A stretch of 64,000 nucleotides of DNA from Alkaliphilus oremlandii OhILAs (GTDB lineage: Bacteria; Bacillota; Clostridia; Peptostreptococcales; Natronincolaceae): the NCBI RefSeq assembly GCF_000018325.1, contig NC_009922.1, positions 992,001 through 1,056,000 of the forward strand, given 5' to 3'. The notes beneath the pieces are model-generated. The model was not told the origin of the DNA and did no database searches. It saw only the letters and a program-made list of their open reading frames with translations. The translations under genes were made by a program, and so were the position numbers. Below are positions 9,073-17,556 of the stretch, in pieces. The stretch's first letter is position 1. Each line of letters opens with the position of its first letter.

Positions 9073-9236
9073 GAAGGTGCTCAATTGAGCTTAAAAGGGA
9101 AAATGGTTAAAATCCATTACAGCCCCCGCTACTGTAGGTGATGATGAATCGGCAATGAACCACTGATCTAGGAATTTAAAGCTAGGTTGGGAAGGTGCTG
9201 AGGAAAATGATTCACGAGTCAGGAGACCTGCCGACT
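9073..9236 (+). promoter_or_regulatory. Cobalamin riboswitch 1
   Basis: The family core is clear: AAGGTGCTC and TTAAAAGGGAA at the 5' side, then ACAGCCCCCGCTACTGT and finally GAGTCAGGAGACCTGCC. A terminator follows at 9282 and the corrinoid importer genes start at 9372. Adenosyl- or methyl-cobalamin binding would reduce expression of the importer. The 332-bp gap between the lipase and the importer is filled by this RNA and its terminator. Confidence 0.95.
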
Positions 9237-9281
9237 TTAGATAAATGATACCCTCGGAGGGAGGGGTAAGCCGTTAAGATA

Positions 9282-9314
9282 AGAATATCCCTCACTTTTA
9301 GTGGGGATTTTTTA
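9282..9314 (+). terminator. Riboswitch-controlled intrinsic terminator
   Basis: A stem TATCCC(T)CAC / GTGGGGAT with a TTTTA loop is followed by TTTTTT. It lies between the cobalamin aptamer and the first importer gene. An upstream pairing TACCCTC / GAGGGGTA at 9249-9267 may belong to the switching structure. Confidence 0.75.
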
Positions 9315-9371
9315 ATTTGAAGGAATCGAAGTTTTATGTCGATCTAAGAAATCATAGGAGGAAAAAGCAAA

Positions 9372-10355
9372 ATGAAAAAAGCAAAAATTTCTGTTTTAAT
9401 CGCGGTTATGCTCTTAATGGTAACCTTTGTAGCTGGTTGTTCACCAAAAACTGTAGAACTTCCCAAAAATCCCGTAGATAATAACGGAGAAAATGTTAAG
9501 AGTACAGCGTATCCTAAAGAAATTGTGGATAGCTTTGGAAATACTGTAACAATAAATGAGAAGCCAAAAAAGGTAGTTTCCGTTTCACCGAGTCAAACTG
9601 AAATTTTATTTACCTTGGGCTTAAAGGATCAAATTGTTGGAGTTTCAGATTACTGTGATTATCCTGCGGAAGCTTTGGAGAAAGAGAAAATAGGCAGTGC
9701 ATTTGCAGTGAATGTAGAGAAGATATTAGAATTGGATCCAGAGATCGTGTTTTTATATAATGAAGCTGTACCGGAAGCCATTGAGCAGATAAAGGCTGCT
9801 GGAATTCATGTATTGATCTACTCTCCCGAAACGACGGAAGAAATCTTTAATACCATATCCGATTTAGGAAGTATTATGGGGGTAGAAACGAAGGCGGAAG
9901 AAATAATTCACAATATGAAAGCAAAAAAAGATGAAATTGTGAATAAAGTAAAAGATTTGGATAAGGTAAGGACATTTTATCAAGTTTGGGATGAACCATT
10001 GATGACTGCAGGGGTAGGCTCTTTTATCCATGAGTTGATTACTTTAGCAGGTGGAGAAAATGTTGCTGTGGACGGAGAAGGTGCATACCCTCAATATAGC
10101 GTGGAGGCCATGATAGAAAAAAATCCACAGGTTTATCTTGCACCAGCGCATACTCTTGAAAACTTTACCCTCAGTGATAAAGAAGCTGAAGAATTAAAGA
10201 GCAGGATCAAGTCAAGACCGGGATACGATACAATAGACGCCGTTAAAAATGATCGAATTGAGTTATTAGAACCAAATATCGTATCGAGACCAGGTGTTAG
10301 AATCATAGAAGCACTAGAATTAATTGCGAAAGCGCTACATCCAGAGGCGTTCTAG
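9372..10355 (+). CDS. Corrinoid ABC importer, substrate-binding lipoprotein (BtuF-like)
   Basis: This is a 327-aa class III (helical-backbone) binding protein. A lipoprotein signal with lipobox FVAGC puts it on the outer face of the membrane. The two-lobed binding domain starts at about residue 53 with ASxG-type features such as KKVVSVSPSQTEILFTLGL. The cobalamin riboswitch upstream and the following btuC and btuD homologues make vitamin B12 or cobinamide the likely ligand. By family alone iron-siderophore or haem would also be possible. The ATG follows AGGAGGAAAAAG. Confidence 0.9.
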   Translation: MKKAKISVLIAVMLLMVTFVAGCSPKTVELPKNPVDNNGENVKSTAYPKEIVDSFGNTVTINEKPKKVVSVSPSQTEILFTLGLKDQIVGVSDYCDYPAEALEKEKIGSAFAVNVEKILELDPEIVFLYNEAVPEAIEQIKAAGIHVLIYSPETTEEIFNTISDLGSIMGVETKAEEIIHNMKAKKDEIVNKVKDLDKVRTFYQVWDEPLMTAGVGSFIHELITLAGGENVAVDGEGAYPQYSVEAMIEKNPQVYLAPAHTLENFTLSDKEAEELKSRIKSRPGYDTIDAVKNDRIELLEPNIVSRPGVRIIEALELIAKALHPEAF

Positions 10356-10377
10356 GGTGTTTTGATGGAGGAATACC

Positions 10378-11418
10378 ATGATGGAAAAAAATAAATATTT
10401 TAAATCATTCCCTATGCTGCTAATGATTTCATTAGCAGCCATCCTTATATCTGTGGTTATTGGCGTGGCCAATGTCACCGTCATAGACAGTATAAAGATT
10501 ATTTTAAAACCAGTTCCCTTAATAGGGAATTATATGGATGTTTCAAATATACAAAAATCTCATATGGCAATTATACAAAATATACGTTTACCGAGAGTAT
10601 TATTATCGTTTTTGGTTGGATATGGTTTATCCATTGTCGGTGTATCCTTTCAAGGGATGTTAAAGAACCCTATGGCAGACCCCTTCATTGTCGGTACATC
10701 CTCAGGGGCGGCTTTAGGAGCTGCTATCGCCATCCTACTAAAATTAAATAGGACTTTTATGGGTATGGGTGCGATATCTATATTTGCATTTATAGGCGCT
10801 TTGCTTTCAACTTTAATTGTGTATACCATGGCTCGAATCAAAGGAAAGGTACCTGTAACGACTTTGCTCCTTGCAGGAGTCGCTACGGGACAATTTTTTA
10901 CTGCCATTATGTCCTTTTTAATGACGATTTCAACGAAAGACGTAAGCACCATCATTTTTTGGACCTTAGGCAGTTTTTCTGGTAGGGGATGGAATCATGT
11001 ACAGATAACTGTACTGCCCGTCCTTTTAGGCAGTATCCTAATCTATGTTTTCTCTAAGGATTTGAATATTATGCTACTGGGAGAAGATAGTGCAAAAAAT
11101 ATGGGGGTAGAAGTCGAAAAGGTTAAGAAGATCATTTTGATTACCAGTGTCTTAATCACTGCTTGTTTGGTTTCTGTCAGTGGCATCATAGGATTTGTAG
11201 GGCTTATCGTGCCTCATATCGTCCGCATTGTTGTAGGACCGGACCATCGGGTATTGATTCCAGCCAGTGGATTGGTAGGCGGAACTTTTTTAGTTGTGGC
11301 AGACACAGTAGCAAGAACTATGATTGCACCGACTGAAATACCGGTGGGGATTATTACAGCACTGGCAGGAGGACCTTTCTTTATATATTTACTTAGAAAA
11401 TACAAAAAAAGCGTATAG
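10378..11418 (+). CDS. Corrinoid ABC importer, permease (BtuC-like, FecCD family)
   Basis: This is a 346-aa polytopic membrane protein with about ten hydrophobic segments. Family signatures include RLPRVLLSFLVGYGLS, QGMLKNPMADPFIVGTSSGAALGA and the cytoplasmic coupling region GFVGLIVPHIVRIVVGPDHR. It starts 22 bp after the binding protein, behind GATGGAGG, in the same operon. It should form the translocation channel as a homodimer with the ATPase encoded next. Confidence 0.93.
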   Translation: MMEKNKYFKSFPMLLMISLAAILISVVIGVANVTVIDSIKIILKPVPLIGNYMDVSNIQKSHMAIIQNIRLPRVLLSFLVGYGLSIVGVSFQGMLKNPMADPFIVGTSSGAALGAAIAILLKLNRTFMGMGAISIFAFIGALLSTLIVYTMARIKGKVPVTTLLLAGVATGQFFTAIMSFLMTISTKDVSTIIFWTLGSFSGRGWNHVQITVLPVLLGSILIYVFSKDLNIMLLGEDSAKNMGVEVEKVKKIILITSVLITACLVSVSGIIGFVGLIVPHIVRIVVGPDHRVLIPASGLVGGTFLVVADTVARTMIAPTEIPVGIITALAGGPFFIYLLRKYKKSV

Positions 11419-11430
11419 AGGTGAAGTTGG

Positions 11431-12222
11431 GTGGGAAAATCTGTAGAAATAAAAGAACTTATTTTTGAATATGAAGATACAAGAATTTTAGATGAAATCA
11501 CATTAAATATTTCCCGGGGAAATATTTTAACAATCATAGGGCCCAATGGATCTGGGAAATCTACATTGTTAAAGAATATATCTACAACTTTAAAGCCTAG
11601 AGAGGGAATTATTCTTTTAGACCAAAAATTATTAAAGCACTATAAAGCGAAAGATTTAGCTCGTGAACTGGCTGTAGTTCCACAAAATACAAATATTGAA
11701 TATGATTTTACAGCTCACGACATTGTATCAATGGGACGAAATCCTTACATTGAGAGATTTAAGCAGGAAAGTGAAGCAGATGTTGCAATTATAAGAGAAT
11801 CCATGGAAAGAACGAATACGTGGCATTTGAAAGATCGACCGATCAGCCAGCTGAGTGGTGGGGAAAGTCAAAGGGTTGTAATAGCAAGAGCATTGGCACA
11901 GGAACCACAGGTTTTGCTCTTGGACGAGCCTACGGCGGCCTTGGACATGCATCATCAAATAGAAATTATGGACTTGCTCAAAGTACTCAATAGAGATAAA
12001 GGCGTAACTATTGTTATGGCACTTCACGATATCAATTTAGCTGCTCGTTACAGCAAAGAAATACTGCTGCTGGACAAAGGAAAGAAGATTATTTTGGGAA
12101 CCCCTGAAGAAGTAATAACAAAAGAAAACCTACGAATAGCATATAAGATAGACATGATCGTAGATAGAAATAAGCATATAAATTCATTACAGGTAACACC
12201 GCTATCTTCTATAGAAAGATAG
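11431..12222 (+). CDS. Corrinoid ABC importer, ATPase (BtuD-like)
   Basis: This is a 263-aa ABC ATPase with Walker A GPNGSGKST, signature LSGGESQRV, Walker B VLLLDEPTAALD and the switch His in MALHDINLA. The start is GTG, with GAGGTGAAG upstream. It lies 12 bp after the permease gene and completes a BtuFCD-type importer. Length is normal for the family, unlike the second corrinoid ATPase at 47.6 kb. The stop codon lies only 5 bp from the end of the convergent fur-type gene, and I see no terminator between them. Confidence 0.93.
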   Translation: MGKSVEIKELIFEYEDTRILDEITLNISRGNILTIIGPNGSGKSTLLKNISTTLKPREGIILLDQKLLKHYKAKDLARELAVVPQNTNIEYDFTAHDIVSMGRNPYIERFKQESEADVAIIRESMERTNTWHLKDRPISQLSGGESQRVVIARALAQEPQVLLLDEPTAALDMHHQIEIMDLLKVLNRDKGVTIVMALHDINLAARYSKEILLLDKGKKIILGTPEEVITKENLRIAYKIDMIVDRNKHINSLQVTPLSSIER

Positions 12223-12227
12223 AATTT

Positions 12228-12638
12228 CTAATTTGCACAATCGGAACAGATACCATAGAAACAAAGCTGCTGTTTGTTAATTTTATAATTTGAAACTTCT
12301 GCTACCTTATATTTTAAATCTTCAAATATATTGTTGTTTAAGTCTTCTATTTTTTGGCATTGAGTACAGATAATATGTTGGTGCTCATCGGTTCTTCCAT
12401 CATATCGAAAACTATTTTCACCGATATTAATAACCTGAATTAAGCGTAGATTACAAAATAGCTCTAAAGATTTATAAACCGTTGCCAAGCTCATGGTAGG
12501 GTAGGTAGGATATAATTTCTTAAAAACAGTTTCTGCATTTGGATGATCGGTAGACTCTTTGATTGCCTGATATACAGCGATACGCTGAGGCGTAATCTTA
12601 CAACTATTGGATTTTAATTCTTTTATCAAAAGTTCCAT
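12228..12638 (-). CDS. Fur/PerR-family metal-dependent repressor
   Basis: This 136-aa protein has an N-terminal winged helix (ITPQRIAVYQAI, with recognition region LATVYKSLELF) and a C-terminal dimerisation domain. The structural zinc site is present as C91-x2-C94 and C131-x2-C134. Candidate regulatory-metal ligands are His32 and the His pair in DEHQHIIC. The pattern suits PerR (peroxide sensing) or Zur as well as Fur, and I cannot separate them from sequence alone. A 12-bp perfect palindrome upstream at 12663 suggests autoregulation. It is convergent with the corrinoid importer. Confidence 0.88.
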   Translation of the reverse strand: MELLIKELKSNSCKITPQRIAVYQAIKESTDHPNAETVFKKLYPTYPTMSLATVYKSLELFCNLRLIQVINIGENSFRYDGRTDEHQHIICTQCQKIEDLNNNIFEDLKYKVAEVSNYKINKQQLCFYGICSDCAN

Positions 12639-12662
12639 AATAAAACACCGCCTTTAAAATAA

Positions 12663-12674
12663 TAATAATTATTA
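12663..12674 (-). promoter_or_regulatory. Per/Fur-box-like palindrome upstream of the repressor
   Basis: TAATAATTATTA is a perfect 12-bp palindrome within an AT-rich stretch. It lies 25 bp upstream of the repressor start and is close to the Per-box type consensus (TTATAATnATTATAA). The AT-rich context lowers the significance. Confidence 0.5.
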
Positions 12675-12851
12675 AATACAATTATATATCTATTATACAA
12701 CATGTTAATTATTTGTCAATAAGAAATTTGCAAAATGTTCCAACAAATTTCTTTGAAAATATGGTAATATTTTTAAGTATATAGGCATTAAGCAAGAGGA
12801 ATGAATAAAAATGCAGGACAATGATATTAACTGAAACCATAGGAGGAAAAT

Positions 12852-13679
12852 ATGAAGTATAAATTAATCGTACTAGATATGGATGGAACCTTATTAAACC
12901 GCAACAAAGAAGTGACCAAGGAGAATCAGATTGCTTTAAAGAAAGCGCAAGAGAAAGGCATTAAAGTTGCCATTGCTACGGGAAGGGTCTTTACCTCGGC
13001 TAAATTTTATGCAAACATGCTGGGCATCGATTCCCCCATTATCGCCTGCAACGGTGCATTGATAAAGGAGGCTGCAAGCAATGAGATTATCTATACCAAC
13101 CCAATTCGTAAGGAAGATCTATTAAAGTCATTGGAGATTTTTAGAAGGCATCAGGTATATTTCCATACCTACGATGAAGATACGATCTATATAGAAAGTT
13201 TGGGCTTTAGCTCTGCTATCTATAACGATTGGAATGAAGATCAGAGTGAAGAAAATAAAATACCCATCAAGAAATTAGAAGATTCCTATTTATATTTTAA
13301 GGACAATCCCATTGAAACATTAAAGATCATGGCAGTAGATGAAGATTCAGAAAAAATGCTACAGATTAAGACTGAATTAGGAGAAATTTATGGAATTGAG
13401 TTGAATAAATCCTGGTATAACAACCTGGAGGTTATGAACAAAGGAGTATCCAAGGGAAATGCCATCGAAATGTTAAGTAAAATCTATGGCATCAAACGAG
13501 AGGAAATTATTTCATTTGGCGATCATTTTAACGATTTATCCATGAAAAGCTACTCGGGAACCTTTGTTGCAATGGGCAATGCAGAGGAAGCCGTCAAAAA
13601 AGAGGCCCACTACATAACCAGCTCCAACGATGAAAGTGGTGTGGCCAAGGGAATTGAAAAATTAGTGTTAGATATCTAA
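12852..13679 (+). CDS. HAD-superfamily (Cof-type) phosphatase
   Basis: This 275-aa cytosolic phosphohydrolase has motif I DMDGTLLNRN with the nucleophilic Asp, motif II IATGR, Lys in motif III around NKGVSKGNA, and motif IV SFGDHFNDLSM. The large C2 cap between motifs II and III is typical of the Cof/YbjI group, which dephosphorylates sugar phosphates, FMN and similar small molecules. The substrate cannot be assigned. The ATG follows AGGAGGAAAAT, and the gene seems monocistronic. Confidence 0.9.
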   Translation: MKYKLIVLDMDGTLLNRNKEVTKENQIALKKAQEKGIKVAIATGRVFTSAKFYANMLGIDSPIIACNGALIKEAASNEIIYTNPIRKEDLLKSLEIFRRHQVYFHTYDEDTIYIESLGFSSAIYNDWNEDQSEENKIPIKKLEDSYLYFKDNPIETLKIMAVDEDSEKMLQIKTELGEIYGIELNKSWYNNLEVMNKGVSKGNAIEMLSKIYGIKREEIISFGDHFNDLSMKSYSGTFVAMGNAEEAVKKEAHYITSSNDESGVAKGIEKLVLDI

Positions 13680-13806
13680 CACTAATTTTTCAATATTTGG
13701 GAAGGAAAAACAAAAAGAATATAGAATATTCATAAAATACAGGATGGCGCCATATATCCTATGGATGCCAAAGAATTCTGTTAAAAAAAGAAAGGAAGTG
13801 ATCGTT

Positions 13807-15558
13807 TTGCTGAAGACGCTTCAGGGAAGAAAATTACTCATTAGCTTGATCGTAGTGACCATGATTATGGGAAGCTTCGGTGGAATCTTTGCTTTTGCAG
13901 ACAGTAGCACTGCTACTAAGATTACAATTTTCCATACCAACGACGTACATGGAAGAATTGAGGGGAGTTCTAGTGAAATTGGGTATGCCAAAATTGCAGG
14001 GTATATCAATGCCTTTAGAGCAGAAAATCCAAATGTACTGGTGTTAGATGCAGGAGATACATTCCATGGTTTATCCATAGCTACACTACAAAGGGGAGAA
14101 AGTGTAGTGAAGGCAATGAATGCTTTGCAATATGATGCTTTAGTACCGGGAAATCATGACTTTAACTATGGATACCAGAGACTCCTGGAACTGGAGGAAT
14201 TAAGTAATTTCCCTATTATTTCTGCCAATGTTAAAACTGAAACAAATGAATCCTTATTGACCGATTATATCATTAAAGAAGTGGACGGCGTTACCATAGG
14301 AATCTTCGGTTTATCAACACCGGAAACCGTAGTGAAAACAAACCCTAAAAACGTAGAAGGTTTAACCTTTGAAGACCCTTCACTGATTGCGGCGACCATG
14401 GTGAGCCAACTAAAGGATCGAGGTGTAGATGTAATTATTGCTTTGGGGCATTTAGGCATTGACTCAGAGAGTGTGGATACAAGCTACAAGGTAATTGATG
14501 AAGTAGAGGGTATTGATGTATTCATCGACGGCCATAGTCATACTGCATTTGAAAATGGTAAGGTTATTAAGAATACCCTTCTTGCAAGTACAGGAGAGTA
14601 TAGTAAGAATCTCGGTGTTGTTGAGATTACTGTTCAAGATGGGAAAATTGTAGAAAAGACAGCGGCTTTACTAAATAGAGAAACCTTTAATGAGATAGAA
14701 GCTGACGAAGAACTTCAAAATTTAATTGGAAAAATTTCGGAAGAACAACAAAAAGTGCTATCTGAAGTAATTGGAGAAACGAAGGTTCGACTAGATGGAG
14801 AAAGAGAATTATCTAGAAAGCAAGAGACAAACTTAGGAAACTTAACAGGAGACATCTTCCTTCACTGGACCAATGCAGATGTGGCATTAGTAAACGGTGG
14901 CGGAATTCGAGCTTCTATTGAAGCGGGTAAAATAACAAAGGGGGATATCGTAACTGTATTCCCATTTGGCAACGTTTTATTCGTTAAGAAGGTTTCTGGT
15001 GCTGCTTTAAAAGAGGCTTTAGAACATGGAACAAAGTCCTACCCAGACCTAGCAGGTGGATTTCCTCATGTAGCAGGGATGACATATGCTATTGATCTTG
15101 CTAGACCTGTAGGTGATCGTGTTGTAGATATCACTGTAAAGGGTGAAGCCTTAGATTTAAATAAACAGTACATTCTTGCGACCAATGACTTCCTTGCTGC
15201 TGGTGGTGATGGATATACCATGATCAAGGATGGTGAATTTGTACAAGAGATGATGACCATGGATGAGGCCATCGTTCAATATATTCAAGAAGTAAAGGTG
15301 ATTGAACCTCAGGTAGAGGGAAGAATCGTAGTGAAACCAGCGCCAGTAGAAGAAACTGCTCCAGACGAGGACGTAAATCCAGTTGAACCGAAGCCAGTGG
15401 AAAAAGCAAATATTACTTATATCGTTCAACCTGGAGATTGGTTATCAAAAATTGCTATAAAGTACAATACGACTTGGCAAAAACTGCAAACAGTGAATTC
15501 AATTAAAAATGCAGATTTAATTTTCCCAGGACAGGTTATCTTAATTCCTGCTCAGTAA
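13807..15558 (+). CDS. Secreted 5'-nucleotidase / 2',3'-cyclic phosphodiesterase with C-terminal LysM
   Basis: This is a 583-aa exported metallophosphoesterase. After a signal peptide (MIMGSFGGIFAFAD) come the metal-binding motifs FHTNDVHGR, VLDAGDTFHG, VPGNHDFNYG and IDGHSHT. The 5'-nucleotidase C-terminal domain has ALVNGGGIRASI and TNDFLAAGGDGY. A Pro/Glu-rich linker leads to one LysM module (YIVQPGDWLSKIAIKYNTTW), which would hold the enzyme on peptidoglycan. I prefer the TTG at 13807 because AGGAAGTG is suitably placed and the result is a clean signal peptide; an ATG at 13744 would add 21 unusual residues. It probably salvages nucleosides from external nucleotides. Confidence 0.9.
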   Translation: MLKTLQGRKLLISLIVVTMIMGSFGGIFAFADSSTATKITIFHTNDVHGRIEGSSSEIGYAKIAGYINAFRAENPNVLVLDAGDTFHGLSIATLQRGESVVKAMNALQYDALVPGNHDFNYGYQRLLELEELSNFPIISANVKTETNESLLTDYIIKEVDGVTIGIFGLSTPETVVKTNPKNVEGLTFEDPSLIAATMVSQLKDRGVDVIIALGHLGIDSESVDTSYKVIDEVEGIDVFIDGHSHTAFENGKVIKNTLLASTGEYSKNLGVVEITVQDGKIVEKTAALLNRETFNEIEADEELQNLIGKISEEQQKVLSEVIGETKVRLDGERELSRKQETNLGNLTGDIFLHWTNADVALVNGGGIRASIEAGKITKGDIVTVFPFGNVLFVKKVSGAALKEALEHGTKSYPDLAGGFPHVAGMTYAIDLARPVGDRVVDITVKGEALDLNKQYILATNDFLAAGGDGYTMIKDGEFVQEMMTMDEAIVQYIQEVKVIEPQVEGRIVVKPAPVEETAPDEDVNPVEPKPVEKANITYIVQPGDWLSKIAIKYNTTWQKLQTVNSIKNADLIFPGQVILIPAQ

Positions 15559-15600
15559 TTGAATCAAAGGGCCCATCTTAGATAAGAGGTTCCGCTATAT

Positions 15601-15646
15601 AAAAGACCTGTACGGCACAAGGTTCCTTGCGCCGCACAGGTCTTTT
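15601..15646. terminator. Bidirectional terminator between the nucleotidase and tyrS
   Basis: AAAAGACCTGT and CGGC pair with GCCG and ACAGGTCTTTT, with a further inner helix. A-runs and T-runs flank both sides, so it can serve both convergent genes. Confidence 0.85.
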
Positions 15647-15650
15647 AATA

Positions 15651-16880
15651 TTAAACCAGCTTTACTTGATGGTAGGTCTTTTTACCTTTCTTAATCATCA
15701 AAGTATCTTCTTTGAAGAAATCCAGTGTAATCACAGTATTTATATCTGTGATTTTTTCGTCGTTAATCGCAACGCCACCTTGTTGAATCAATCGTCTTCC
15801 TTCTCCACGGGATGGTATCAGCTCTGCTGTTACAAGTAGCGTGATGATGTCTATGCCTTCTGCAAGTTCTGACCTTGGAAGATCCGTTGAAGGAATAGAT
15901 CCTCCTAAAGCACCCTGGCCAAATAAAGCCTTTGCCGCTTCCTCTGCCTTGGTAGCCTCTTCTTCGCCATGAACTAATTTCGTTACCTCAAATGCAAGAA
16001 TTTCTTTGGCTCTGTTGATTTCAGCACCTTCGAGAGCGCCCAATTTTCTTACTTCATCCATGGGAATAAATGTAAGTAGAGAAAGACATTTTTCAACATC
16101 AGCATCTGCTACATTTCTCCAGTATTGGTAGAATTCAAAAGGCGATGTTTTTTTAGGATCCAACCAAACAGCACCGGATTGTGTTTTACCCATTTTTACG
16201 CCTTCGCTTGTGGTTAATAGGGTAAAGGTCATACCGTAAGCAGGTTCACTTTCTACTCTTCGGATTAAGTCTGCACCTGCAATAATATTTGACCACTGAT
16301 CGTCCCCACCCAATTGTAGACGGCAGCCATATCTTCTAAAAAGTTCTAGAAAATCGTAAGCTTGCATAATCATATAATTAAATTCGAAAAAAGATAATCC
16401 TTTTTCCATTCTGTTTTTGAAGCATTCTGCAGTGAGCATTCGATTAACAGAGAAGTGTGTCCCAATTTCCCTGATAAATGAAATATAATTTAAGCTTAAT
16501 AACCAGTTTGCGTTATTTTCTATAATAGCACCACTGTTTTCAGATAGATCGATGAGCCTTTTGCTCTGGTCGATAAAACAGTTGACGTTATGCTGGATGA
16601 TTTCAGGTGTCATCATCTGTCTCATATCAGTTCTACCAGATGGGTCTCCAACCATTCCTGTACCGCCACCTGCAAGAAATATCGGTCGATGACCTGCTTT
16701 TTGAAGATGGGACATGGCCATGAGCTGTACGAAGTGGCCTACGTGCAAGCTGTCTGCTGTTGGGTCGAAACCTATGTAGAATGTAATTTTTTCTTTTCCT
16801 AGTAATTCTCTGATTTCGTCTTCGTGGGTAAATTGTTTAACGAAGCCACGATCCTTTAAAACATCAAATATATTTTCCAT
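15651..16880 (-). CDS. tyrS: Tyrosyl-tRNA synthetase
   Basis: This 409-aa class Ic synthetase charges tRNA-Tyr. The HIGH-type motif is DSLHVGHFVQ, the tyrosine and tRNA region includes YMIMQAYDFLELFRRYGCRLQLGGDDQW in part, and the KMSKS-type motif is KMGKTQSG. A C-terminal S4 RNA-binding module ends the protein (SRGEGRRLIQQGGVAINDEK). The ATG follows AAGGAGG. Expression is governed by the T-box leader directly upstream. Confidence 0.96.
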   Translation of the reverse strand: MENIFDVLKDRGFVKQFTHEDEIRELLGKEKITFYIGFDPTADSLHVGHFVQLMAMSHLQKAGHRPIFLAGGGTGMVGDPSGRTDMRQMMTPEIIQHNVNCFIDQSKRLIDLSENSGAIIENNANWLLSLNYISFIREIGTHFSVNRMLTAECFKNRMEKGLSFFEFNYMIMQAYDFLELFRRYGCRLQLGGDDQWSNIIAGADLIRRVESEPAYGMTFTLLTTSEGVKMGKTQSGAVWLDPKKTSPFEFYQYWRNVADADVEKCLSLLTFIPMDEVRKLGALEGAEINRAKEILAFEVTKLVHGEEEATKAEEAAKALFGQGALGGSIPSTDLPRSELAEGIDIITLLVTAELIPSRGEGRRLIQQGGVAINDEKITDINTVITLDFFKEDTLMIKKGKKTYHQVKLV

Positions 16881-16904
16881 TTTAAAACCTCCTTATGAAA
16901 ATAA

Positions 16905-17125
16905 AAAAGAGCCATCCAGTCCAAAAGGACGAGATAACTCGTGGTACCACCTTAATTTACATCGAATCGATGCCTCAAAACACGATAACGGGTGAAAACC
17001 GGCAAAGCTTTTGACCTTGCAACTCCAGAATGTAATTCATCTTACCATGTGCTATAGATCTTTCACCAACCGATCTACTCTCTAAAATTGTAACCATGGG
17101 GACTACTGATTTCTTTCAAAGTTTT
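16905..17125 (-). promoter_or_regulatory. Tyr-specific T-box leader of tyrS
   Basis: Read on the minus strand, it contains the T-box core AAGGTGGTACCACGAG and a Stem I with AGAGAG and the GGTTGGTGAAAG region. The specifier loop reads GAATTACATTC, so the specifier codon is TAC (Tyr). The terminator follows as a 14-bp stem GAGTTATCTCGTCC / GGACTGGATGGCTC (one mismatch), then T6. Uncharged tRNA-Tyr should stabilise the antiterminator and turn on tyrS. Confidence 0.93.
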
Positions 17126-17150
17126 TAGCAATGAATAGATATTTTGCTCC

Positions 17151-17180
17151 ATTATATCATAGGTGAAACATTAAATACAA
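17151..17180 (-). promoter_or_regulatory. Sigma-A promoter of the tyrS T-box transcript
   Basis: On the minus strand, TTGTAT (17180-17175) and TATAAT (17156-17151) are separated by 18 bp. Confidence 0.65.
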
Positions 17181-17210
17181 TACCATTTCATTTTTTTAGA
17201 ACGTTTTTAC

Positions 17211-17237
17211 TTGCATATGCTATTGAATTGGTATACT
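17211..17237 (+). promoter_or_regulatory. Promoter of structured leader 1
   Basis: TTGCAT and TATACT are separated by 15 bp. The same TTGCAT plus 15-bp spacing occurs before leader 2 at 19779, which supports its reality although the spacing is short. Confidence 0.55.
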
Positions 17238-17250
17238 ATATAATATATAA

Positions 17251-17350
17251 CTGAATATTTAGAAAATATCACTTGATTATTCAGATGCAAAAGCATCGTC
17301 GTAAGCAAGGCCAAAAAATGTTGTATACATTGATAAGGCCTTGCTTTTTT
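17251..17350 (+). ncRNA. Unclassified structured leader RNA 1 with terminator
   Basis: The 5' part reads CTGAATATTTAGAAAATATC, then ACTTGATTATTCAG, GATGCAAAAGCATC and GTCGTAAGCAAGGCC. CTGAATA can pair with TATTCAG, and ATATTT with AAATAT, as alternatives. GATGC / GCATC makes a small hairpin. An intrinsic terminator closes it (AAGCAAGGCC / GGCCTTGCTT, then T6). A nearly identical element lies at 19825. It does not match any riboswitch class whose consensus I can recall. The permease gene starts 206 bp further on, and I see no clear gene in that interval. Confidence 0.7.
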
Positions 17351-17556
17351 AGTATGTACATCTTCATTAAATTTATTACAAAATTAACAAGTGCTTTAGT
17401 CTATATTGAATCACAATCAATATATTTTAAAACTAAGGATAAATTCATCAAAGATCTATGTGAAATGAATATAAGAAGGAGGTGTACAATAGATTGCATC
17501 ATAATTGGGAGCAAGTATACATATTTTAGTAAAAAATTAAAAAAAGGGGGATTTTA

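Noticed and set aside
17251..17350. Assignment of the twin leaders to a T-box or c-di-AMP riboswitch
   Set aside because: No T-box GGTGGTACC core or specifier region is present, and the element is too short and lacks the conserved blocks of the c-di-AMP class.
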